The notes under the pieces were generated by a model. It was not told where the DNA came from. It ran no database searches and saw only the letters and a list, made by a program, of their open reading frames with translations. 50,724 nucleotides of DNA from a virus, in IMG/VR virus record IMGVR_UViG_3300027782_000123, positions 1 to 50,724 of that record; one strand, written 5' to 3'. This document shows, in pieces, positions 12,801-20,572 of this stretch. A program made the position numbers and the translations under genes. Every line of letters starts with the position of its first letter. Within the stretch, counting starts at the first letter, position 1.

Positions 12801-15800
12801 AACTCAAACCAGTTATCACGTAACAGTAGTTGATGAAAATAAATTTAAACTATCAATTGCTGGACTTTCTACAAATATTTCTAGAGAAAACTATATTAAT
12901 AAAAAATATATAAGTTTTGATTCTTTTGGTGTGGGAACTCACAAATTTTCATATCCACCAATTGAAATTAGTGTTGAGGCAATTAGTGGAATTACTACAA
13001 CAATCGTAGAACCATCTTTGGATCCGATTGTTCTTGGTTCTTTTGATAATATTTTTATAGAAAATAGTGGAAGTAACTATGGAACACCAGATATTATTAA
13101 CTTTCATAGAAAACCACTCGTTTCTGTAAGAAAACAAACATCAGAAGCAATATTAAAACCAGTTATTTCTGATGGTTTAATTGTTGACGTTCAAATATTA
13201 AACGCAGGGAAAGGATATACAAATGATATAGACATCGTTGTTAGAAGTGAAAGTGGCAAATATGCTGAGTTATACCCAACTATAGTAAATGGAAAAATAA
13301 CTCAAGTTTTAGTTATTAATTCTGGAATAAACTATGATAAAACAAATACAAAATTAGACATAGAGAAAAGGGGTTCTGGTGCTAGATTTGAAGGTAATGT
13401 ATTTGAATGGCAAATAAATCAAATTGAAAAAAATAAGTCATTTATCAATAAACCAATTATTAATTCTGAAGATGAAGGTATTATTATACCAAGTGATAAT
13501 GATGATTTTGGATTACAATTTATAAATTATTATCCTTCTAAAAAATTAAGAAAAAATTTAAAGAATTCTATTGACGAAAAAGGAAAAGAAGAACCACCAA
13601 CCACAACAAAAAATCCATATCAAATTTTAGGATGGGCTTACGATGGGAATCCAATTTTTGGTCCTTATGGAAAAGACACAAAAGGTGAAATTATAAGATT
13701 AAAATCAAGTTATATTAAAAATGGTGATTTAGAAAAAGATTTGAAGGAGTTAAAGTTGAGACCTGGTGGTTCTGATTTTGTTTCTGGATTTTTTATTCAA
13801 GATTTTTATTATAATAAAGCAAAATCTGGTGGTGATTTGGATGAATATAATGGAATGTTTATAGACAATAGTGATTTTCCAAATATTAATTACGGATATT
13901 TTCTCAGTCTTGATGAAAAGGGGGGAAAACCAGAATATCCATATGTAATTGGTTCTAAGTTTAAAGATTTGCCAATAACAGAAAATTTTGAACCATCATT
14001 CAATCAAGAATTGAATTTTAATGATTTAGATATAGTAAGAAATACTGGTCCATATTATTTAAATTCTTCATATGCATCTTATGATTTAATTAATAAAGTA
14101 GAATCAAAATACAAACAAGAATTTATAGTAAAACAAATACAGTCCTCTGGTATAAATTCCGTATCAATTTACGATCCAGGCCAAGATTATAAAACAGGTG
14201 ATAATATTATTTTTGATGATTCTACTTCTGGTGGAACTGGGATATCTGCTGCAATTTCAAGAGTTAAAGGAAAACAAGTTTCGAATATTCAAATTGGTGT
14301 ATCTACTTTTTCTGGTGTTACTTTTATCACAAAAGGAACAAGAGTAAAGGGAATTACAGGAATACCTCACAATTTGATTACAAGTGATGAAATTTTAGTT
14401 ACTTCTATTTCTTCTAGTCCTTATAATTATATTCAAGGATTTAAAAAGATATTAGTAAATCAAAAAAGTGTTGGTTTAATAAATGATATTCCAAACCAAT
14501 CAACTACTGGTGTAACAACTTATATTTCTGTAAATGATGTTTCTGGATTTGAAGTTGATAACTTAATTGGAATTAATACAGAAACTTTAAGAGTTATTGA
14601 TATTTCATCTTCAGAATCAAAATTATTTGTAAATCGATATCAGAATTATGTTGGAATTCATACTGCAGGTATTGTTTCTGTTATATTACTTCCAAATACA
14701 TTTACATTTAATGCTTCACAATATGATGATGCTATCATAGAGAATAAAACCATTTATTTCAATCCCAGCAATACAATAGGAATAGGAACAAGTGGAACAA
14801 ATTACTATAAATTGGTTGGTATTAAAACTGATTTTGGAACATTTAGTGTTGGAATAGTGAATTATATTGGAATCAATACCACTGCATTGCAACTTGGTGA
14901 TTATGTTTCTGGGACTAATGTTTCTGTTGGAACAACTGTTGTAAGTGTTGGAATCGGAAGTATCCAAATTTCACCGAATCATACTCTTGGTGGTGGAATC
15001 TCCACTACCGTAATTTCTATTCAAAGATCAATATATGATAAATTTGTTCCATCTCGTTCAATTTATATACCAAATCACAAATACTATACAGGACAATCAT
15101 TAACATATAATGTTGGATTGGGTGGAACTGGAATTATAGCATCAAATACTGGTACAGGTTCTACATTTAGAATAAATCAAAATCAAACAGTATATGCAGT
15201 CAATTTAGGAAATAACTATGTTGGTTTATCAACTTTAGGATTTACAACAACCACAGGAATTGGAACAGCAAATAACTCATTATATTTCTTTTCACCAACA
15301 ACAAATATTGGATTAGCACATTCATTAACAACACAATATTCCAAAATTACTGGAACTTTTGAAAATTACTCTGTAACTGTTTCAACAGCACAAACACATG
15401 GATTACAGACAGATGATAAAATAAAATTTAATGTACTTCCAAGTTTTTCAAACACAATAAAATTAAGATACGACACTATACTTAGAAAAATTACAACAGA
15501 TAAAATTGACTTTAATGCTTCTTCAGTTGGTGTAAATACACAAACAAATGAAATTACTATAACTGGTAATAAATTAAAAACTGGTGATAAAGTTGTTTAT
15601 TACACCAATACAAATACTGTTATTGGTGGATTGACTAATAACAATACTTATTATGTTCTAAAACAAGATCCAGATAAAATAAAACTATCAAATTATCTTT
15701 ATGATACAATAGTTGGAACTTGTGTTAGTTTTACAAATGTTGGTGTTTCTACTCATAGTATTGCTCTCATCAATCCACCAATCAGTCTCACAAGAGGAGA

Positions 15801-18387
15801 TGTATTAACTTTTGATTTGACTGATGCCCCTGGTATGGATTTGAGATTGTATAAAGATCCAAATTTTTCTAAAGAAATTGAAAGTTTTAAATATATTGAC
15901 AATAATAATAGAAAATTAAATACTAACACAACTGATATCAAAAAGGAATTGATTATTAATCAAAATGAACTATACTATAACTTAATACCATCAAGAAAAT
16001 CATCTACAGATCTATTTCAGATTTCTTCTGAATTATTCCAAATTTCTTCCGATAAAGAAGTTGTAGCAAATAATAGAATTAAAATTATTCCTAGTACATT
16101 CAATAATGAATATCCAATTATAGGAATTGGAAGTACAACATTCAAGTTTAATTTGAATACAAAACCAGAGAATACCTCACACACATCATCAAGTGTTTTT
16201 TATGATACAAATTCTACTAATACTTCTGGATCAATATCAAAAATAAAAGTTAATTTTGGTGGAAAAAGATACACAAAATTACCAAAAATATCTTCAATTG
16301 AAACTATTTCTGGTAAAAATTCTATTCTTAGGTCATCATCTTCTACGATAGGAAAAGTTAGTCAGTTAGAAAGAGTTAAAGATGGTTTTAACTACCCAAC
16401 TGATACTACATTAACGCCATTTTTAAGTTCTCCAGCAATAGTTCAAATTAAAAATATTGCAAGAGTTGATTATGTTGGTATAACAACTGGGGGGAAAGGA
16501 TACAATACTGCCCCATCACTCAAAGTTATTGGAAATGATAAGATAAAGTTATCTGCCGAATTACAAAGTGGAAGTATTGTTGGGGTAAAAGTTGTTGAAA
16601 ACACTAATGATTTAATCACACCATTAAGAATTGTACCCATAAACAATTCTAATGGATACGAGATTGACGATATTGTAGCAGAAGATGATGGTTCTACAGT
16701 TGTATTGGAATTATTAAATGATACTCAATTATATCCACTAATCACAACAGGGTATGGAAAAACAGAAACTGTATTCCCATTTGCTATCGGAGATGAAATC
16801 TTTATAGAAAAATGTAGGCAAATAAAAACAGAAGATAATAATAAGAAAAAAATAGACAATTTCAACTCAAAAGATTATGGATATAAGTTCTTTACTGTAA
16901 CTGGAATAAGTTTGGAAAACTTCACAGTAACATTCAGCATGACTGGAGTGAAAGATACATTAAGTTTGAATCAACCAAATCGTGAAGGCAATTATATCAA
17001 TAGTAATGGTTATGGAGTTGTAATTAATAAAAAGGATATGCCTGAATTTAATATGGTTCTTATTGATGATTTGAGTTATACTTCTGGAGAAAAAGTTACT
17101 GGAGTTGATAATTCTGGAAATTCAGTATTTTCTGCAACCGTTATGGAAAATGGTTGGGATAATGACATCAATCAATTGAGATTGATTGACGCAAAAGGTG
17201 AATTGGAAGTTGGAAATAAATTAAAAGGTGAAAAATCATTATTGAATGGTACTGTTGAATTTGTTAATAAGTTTAACTTAAAATCAATACTTGGAGCAAC
17301 AAGAGATAAAGTTAATGATGCTGGAAATGAAGTTGGATTTTTAAATAACTATCAACAAAGAATTTCAGACAATTCTTATTATCAAAAGTTTTCTTATGCA
17401 ATTAAGAGTGAAGTATCTTATGATGTATGGAAAGAACCAGTTCGTTCTGTTATTCACCCAGCAGGATTTAAAGAATTTTCCGATTTAGATATTATAAGTG
17501 TTGCTCCTAAATTTTTAACTTATGTTGGAATTGGAAGTGTAATAAAAAATGATTTGAAAGTTGGAATTGCAAATTCCACTTTAGATTTACTTATAAATCT
17601 CGATAATGTGTCTTCATTTTATAGTAGAAATAATTTATCATTAGTTACTGAAGAGGAAGAAAGTTTATTTGAGGATGGTTCAATTGAGAGAGTAAATATT
17701 GGAGCAGAAGAAGCAAATGTTGCTGGTATTGGTATAACTGGACCTATTTTTGGTTTAGCACTCAAACCTTATACTTTAAGTAAAACAAATAAGGTTTTGA
17801 TAATGGACGATATAAGTAGTCAGTTTGATGGTTCAAATGAATATATTTCAATTGGAATAAAATCTGCTACATTTAATAGTTTCTATCCATTTTATATAAA
17901 TCTCAATACTGACAATTTGAGGGTTGGTGATTATGTGGGATTTTCCACTTTACTTATTTCAGATAGTACTGTTATTAATGAAATTGGTATTGGGAGTATA
18001 AGATTAAATCTTCCACACAGATTAGGTATTGGCACTCAAACTTCTGATGTAAAAATTAGAAGAAGACTTCCTGGAAATACTGTGATTGGAAGTAAATCTT
18101 TCAAATTGACTAGCAACAAAACTCCTATATTCTATCGTGAATTTGATAGTTCTACTAGTAGTATTGTCGATATTAATAGTGATATCATCAATCTTACAAA
18201 TCACAATTTCCAAACAGGTCAGAAGGTATTATATTCTTCTGTAATTTCAGATTCTGGACCAACAGGAGCAGCAATCACATCTGTTGCTGATGGTGCTGTT
18301 TATACTATAAACAAAAGATTTAGTGATACTACCTGGGCTTCATTTGATATGACTGTTCGTGGAATTACATTTGATTCAAACACATAA
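9838..18387 (+). CDS. 7: Giant baseplate wedge protein (gp7-like)
   Basis: This 2849-aa protein lies in the gp7 slot of the gp25-gp6-gp7 order; T4 gp7 has 1032 aa. The N-terminus (VESQIPEFLNDDSPLFKEFL) is that of the cyanophage gp7-like protein. Several inserted modules explain the length. GGxGY-type beta repeats appear from about residue 760. At least five modules carry HNF...G..V.Y...IKL...H.F. A YHYH-like domain spans about 1264-1375 (LGWAYDGNPIFGPYG, LDEYNGMF, PYVIG). An ITYTG...GCIRGFSG module lies at about 103-127. The protein probably forms the outer wedge and may contact the host. The gp7 name rests on gene order and cyanophage resemblance, not on clear T4 similarity. Confidence 0.8.
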   Translation: MSEIKRVKIQSIVESQIPEFLNDDSPLFKEFLEQYYISQEHQTGVVDLAVNLQQYKSIDNFNNETFYSKVGVCTISSDITSFDDIIPVNHTNGFPQKYGLLKIDNEIITYTGITTNSFTGCIRGFSGMDQNQNNESFVFSSTDSSSHSVAGSVTNLNLLFFDQIFKKFKTQFLPGFEDRQFVKGLNLKNILSRAKDFYTTKGTDTSYKILFSILFGKDIQVIKPQDYLLRPSDNNYLVTKNILVEQIVRDKTYKVSDYDLRKQLKGKTIFEILKNGKTASASIYNVEYRPVDDLFLTNTVGIYTGQSEYIGKNLYEISLDSTSFIFNFESTKKTNISESVTSGSTSIIVDSTVGFKKSGSLLANTSNLANPIILTYTDKTLTEFLGVSGIIADLNFREELVEENFLYSYLDDGTKVEFRLINIIDTIDYSQTSSLRVGDKIQLSEFGTDLNDRKEFNFWNYNIPTTHKIKPITPEDDGYVPNRIYFYDTLTFIIGDKFNLLNPDDKNDKVLTATVNNYGSNGSGYFVDINEKLNIISKTEIKKIIRKANSNNNYFSSISILPTGVQNTYVDYNFDNFYVTSSGLPNDRIDATNRKTNVTKTANPDLIYVVGNTVGVTSVLYCPKHNFYTGEKIYYSSSPNSGIESSTYFLTKYDDDNIKLSYSNTDLYTKNYIKFSNVGNADSFVKSNYQDKTLEHQKIFKKFNLTKKEQFFDDPEKRKTINKKIGILADGVELFSTTTFQDNIYYGKVDSANVNASGQGYDVINFSGLTVEDNSGSGATVNGCITGSLNEVKIISPGIGYQSKPKITLTGGNGSGAVLESNLVKTRITSNFKATSIYSNSIIFLQDHNFDNSEEVFYNKNSNTSISPLIDGSLYFVGVTSTTQIKLYNTKNDSISGINTISISGIGYSGVHSFKTVNSKNTITKIYVKNGGSGYSNRFVAVPSLLSADNQSNGINTFDDYIFAKKHNFKNEDLVLYTTSGTVISGLSTQTSYHVTVVDENKFKLSIAGLSTNISRENYINKKYISFDSFGVGTHKFSYPPIEISVEAISGITTTIVEPSLDPIVLGSFDNIFIENSGSNYGTPDIINFHRKPLVSVRKQTSEAILKPVISDGLIVDVQILNAGKGYTNDIDIVVRSESGKYAELYPTIVNGKITQVLVINSGINYDKTNTKLDIEKRGSGARFEGNVFEWQINQIEKNKSFINKPIINSEDEGIIIPSDNDDFGLQFINYYPSKKLRKNLKNSIDEKGKEEPPTTTKNPYQILGWAYDGNPIFGPYGKDTKGEIIRLKSSYIKNGDLEKDLKELKLRPGGSDFVSGFFIQDFYYNKAKSGGDLDEYNGMFIDNSDFPNINYGYFLSLDEKGGKPEYPYVIGSKFKDLPITENFEPSFNQELNFNDLDIVRNTGPYYLNSSYASYDLINKVESKYKQEFIVKQIQSSGINSVSIYDPGQDYKTGDNIIFDDSTSGGTGISAAISRVKGKQVSNIQIGVSTFSGVTFITKGTRVKGITGIPHNLITSDEILVTSISSSPYNYIQGFKKILVNQKSVGLINDIPNQSTTGVTTYISVNDVSGFEVDNLIGINTETLRVIDISSSESKLFVNRYQNYVGIHTAGIVSVILLPNTFTFNASQYDDAIIENKTIYFNPSNTIGIGTSGTNYYKLVGIKTDFGTFSVGIVNYIGINTTALQLGDYVSGTNVSVGTTVVSVGIGSIQISPNHTLGGGISTTVISIQRSIYDKFVPSRSIYIPNHKYYTGQSLTYNVGLGGTGIIASNTGTGSTFRINQNQTVYAVNLGNNYVGLSTLGFTTTTGIGTANNSLYFFSPTTNIGLAHSLTTQYSKITGTFENYSVTVSTAQTHGLQTDDKIKFNVLPSFSNTIKLRYDTILRKITTDKIDFNASSVGVNTQTNEITITGNKLKTGDKVVYYTNTNTVIGGLTNNNTYYVLKQDPDKIKLSNYLYDTIVGTCVSFTNVGVSTHSIALINPPISLTRGDVLTFDLTDAPGMDLRLYKDPNFSKEIESFKYIDNNNRKLNTNTTDIKKELIINQNELYYNLIPSRKSSTDLFQISSELFQISSDKEVVANNRIKIIPSTFNNEYPIIGIGSTTFKFNLNTKPENTSHTSSSVFYDTNSTNTSGSISKIKVNFGGKRYTKLPKISSIETISGKNSILRSSSSTIGKVSQLERVKDGFNYPTDTTLTPFLSSPAIVQIKNIARVDYVGITTGGKGYNTAPSLKVIGNDKIKLSAELQSGSIVGVKVVENTNDLITPLRIVPINNSNGYEIDDIVAEDDGSTVVLELLNDTQLYPLITTGYGKTETVFPFAIGDEIFIEKCRQIKTEDNNKKKIDNFNSKDYGYKFFTVTGISLENFTVTFSMTGVKDTLSLNQPNREGNYINSNGYGVVINKKDMPEFNMVLIDDLSYTSGEKVTGVDNSGNSVFSATVMENGWDNDINQLRLIDAKGELEVGNKLKGEKSLLNGTVEFVNKFNLKSILGATRDKVNDAGNEVGFLNNYQQRISDNSYYQKFSYAIKSEVSYDVWKEPVRSVIHPAGFKEFSDLDIISVAPKFLTYVGIGSVIKNDLKVGIANSTLDLLINLDNVSSFYSRNNLSLVTEEEESLFEDGSIERVNIGAEEANVAGIGITGPIFGLALKPYTLSKTNKVLIMDDISSQFDGSNEYISIGIKSATFNSFYPFYINLNTDNLRVGDYVGFSTLLISDSTVINEIGIGSIRLNLPHRLGIGTQTSDVKIRRRLPGNTVIGSKSFKLTSNKTPIFYREFDSSTSSIVDINSDIINLTNHNFQTGQKVLYSSVISDSGPTGAAITSVADGAVYTINKRFSDTTWASFDMTVRGITFDSNT

Positions 18388-18390
18388 ATA
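18384..18390 (+). promoter_or_regulatory. Late promoter motif overlapping the gp7 stop
   Basis: ATAAATA contains the TAA stop of the preceding gene and lies 24 bases before ATG 18415. Confidence 0.55.
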
Positions 18391-18414
18391 AACAAAAAGG
18401 CAGTCTATTAAATA

Positions 18415-20559
18415 ATGGCGAAACTAGGAATATTTACTGGAACCTCAGCAAATGATACTACTGGAGATACTTTATCTCTAGGTGCTGTAAAGATTAATAG
18501 TAACTTTAGTGAAATTTATGCTGCTCTTGGAGACGGGACAAATATAACAAATAGTCTTACATCTATTACAGTTGCTGGACTTTCTACATTTACTAGTGGA
18601 CCAATATTAGTTGGTTCTGGAATACAAACAGGAACCTCAAAACTTCAAGTATCTGGAGATACTTTTATCACAGGTTCTGTTGGTATTGGAACCACAAATC
18701 CAACATCAAACCTTCATGTTATTGGTGGTGGCAACTTTACTGGTATAGTTTCTGCTCTTAGTTTTAGTGGAAATTCATCTTCTGCTAGTTATGCTACAAC
18801 AGCAGGTATAGCAACTTATGCCACTAATGCTGGAACTTCCACAAGTGTTATTGGTGGTATTGGTTCCATTACACAACTTCAAGTTACTGGAATTTCTACA
18901 TTCACCAATGGACCAGTATTGATAGGTGGTGGAACTTCTACAGGAACAATAGGTCAAGTTCTTCAGGTTACTGGTATTAGTAGTGGTGTTTATATTGGTG
19001 GTTCAGTTGGTATTGGAACTACAAATCCAACAGAATCTCTTCATGTTCAAGGAAATCTAAAAGTTACTGGAACAATTACTGGTGAGGTTTCTAGTACTGT
19101 TGCAACTGCTAGAACTTCTACAAATGTTATTGGTGGTATTGGTTCTATTACACAACTTCAAGTTACTGGCATTTCTACATTTACAAACGGACCAATATTA
19201 GTAGGAAGAGCAACATCAACAGGAACAGTAAATCAAGCACTTCAAGTAGAAAGTGGTGCTTATATTTCTGGTAATCTTGGAATTGGAACTACAAATCCAT
19301 CAGAAAAATTATCAGTATATGGTGCTGTAGAATCATTATATGATACTGTTGGTGAAGGTGGGCAGTTTATTTTAAGAGGAAAAACTGGAACTCCTATTCG
19401 TTGGAATATTGATAATTATACTGTTAGTGGTGTTATTACCAATTTGTTTAGAATTTTCAAAGAAGATAATTCAACAGCAGGTGCTGGTGGTAGAGTATAT
19501 GTTGGAATTACTACTATCGGTGAATTTATAATTGGTGATGGTTCTGGTGGTTTATCTCCAACAGGAACTGCAAATCAACAGTTTCAAGTTCAAAGTAGTG
19601 CTTATATACAAAATAATTTAGGTATTGGAACCACAAATCCATCATCTTCATTATCTGTAAATGGTTCAACGGTGATTGGAACAGAAATATTAAATATGAC
19701 TGGTTTATCAACTACTTTCACCACTGTTGGAAGTAATACTTTCACAGTTCCTGCTGGTGTAACAAAGATTTCTGCTGTACTGATTGGTGGTGGTGGAGCA
19801 GGTGGTGGATGTGATAGTGGTGGTTCTGGTGGAAATGGTGGAGGTGGAGGAGGATTGAGATATATTAATGATTATCCAGTAACTTCTGGGGATACTCTTG
19901 ATGTTATTGTTGGTGTTGGTGGTGTTGCAGTTTCTGGTAGTAATGGTGGAAATGGTGGAGACAGTTCAATTTCAATATCTGGAGTAGGAATTGCTACAGC
20001 ATTTGGAGGAAAAGGCGGAACATCAAATTATAATGATACTGTCAATGCTGGTGTTGGTGGTACTGGAAGTAATATTTCTGGAAGTATTGGTGGAGCAACT
20101 GGAGGTTCTGGTGGTAGAGCAACAAATAATTCTGGTGCTGGAGGTGGAGGTGCTGCTGGTTATAGTGGAATAGGTGGAACTGGTGGATCCACCTTTGGAA
20201 CTGGTAGTACTGGAGTGGGAGATGCGGGTTCTGGTGGTGGAGCAGGTGGTGGTGGTGCTCCATTTGAATCTGGATCAGGTGGTGGAGGAACTGGTGTATT
20301 GGGGCAAGGTTCTTCTGGTTCATCATCTAGTAGTGCTGGAAACGCTGGTTCTGGTGGATCGACTGGAGGTTCTGGTAATTCTCTTAATGGTAATGCTGGT
20401 GGACTATATGGTGGTGGAGGAGGTGGTGCTGATGGTGGTAATGGAACTGCTATTGGTGGTAATGGAGGACAAGGTGTTGTGAGGATTGTGTGGTCTCCAA
20501 GTTCTAAGTTCTCTAGATTATTTCCAACAAATCAAGTTGGAAACAATATAAATCAATAA
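18415..20559 (+). CDS. Tail fibre protein with glycine-rich adhesin domain
   Basis: This 714-aa protein has an N-terminus seen in cyanophage fibre proteins (GIFTGTSANDTTGDTLSLGA, then VKINSNFSEIY). The stalk has repeated GIGTTNP and STFTNGP units with about 93-residue spacing. From about residue 447 (VPAGVTKISAVLIGGGGAGG) to 695 it is very rich in Gly, ending GGQGVVRIVW. Such glycine-rich modules resemble the receptor-binding loops of T-even gp38-type adhesins and suggest a polyglycine-helix tip. It probably binds a host surface receptor. It is followed after 13 bases by a second fibre gene sharing stalk sequence. Confidence 0.75.
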   Translation: MAKLGIFTGTSANDTTGDTLSLGAVKINSNFSEIYAALGDGTNITNSLTSITVAGLSTFTSGPILVGSGIQTGTSKLQVSGDTFITGSVGIGTTNPTSNLHVIGGGNFTGIVSALSFSGNSSSASYATTAGIATYATNAGTSTSVIGGIGSITQLQVTGISTFTNGPVLIGGGTSTGTIGQVLQVTGISSGVYIGGSVGIGTTNPTESLHVQGNLKVTGTITGEVSSTVATARTSTNVIGGIGSITQLQVTGISTFTNGPILVGRATSTGTVNQALQVESGAYISGNLGIGTTNPSEKLSVYGAVESLYDTVGEGGQFILRGKTGTPIRWNIDNYTVSGVITNLFRIFKEDNSTAGAGGRVYVGITTIGEFIIGDGSGGLSPTGTANQQFQVQSSAYIQNNLGIGTTNPSSSLSVNGSTVIGTEILNMTGLSTTFTTVGSNTFTVPAGVTKISAVLIGGGGAGGGCDSGGSGGNGGGGGGLRYINDYPVTSGDTLDVIVGVGGVAVSGSNGGNGGDSSISISGVGIATAFGGKGGTSNYNDTVNAGVGGTGSNISGSIGGATGGSGGRATNNSGAGGGGAAGYSGIGGTGGSTFGTGSTGVGDAGSGGGAGGGGAPFESGSGGGGTGVLGQGSSGSSSSSAGNAGSGGSTGGSGNSLNGNAGGLYGGGGGGADGGNGTAIGGNGGQGVVRIVWSPSSKFSRLFPTNQVGNNINQ

Positions 20560-20572
20560 AGGTATTAAAAAA

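Noticed and set aside
9838-18387. Frameshift or fusion behind the 2849-aa gp7-like gene
   Set aside because: The frame is continuous with even base composition and repeated modules explain the length. No internal start or stop suggests a joined pair of genes.
20042-20326. Minus-strand frame rich in His, Gln and Leu
   Set aside because: It is the mirror of the glycine-rich fibre domain (GGN codons read backwards), and no minus-strand genes are otherwise present.
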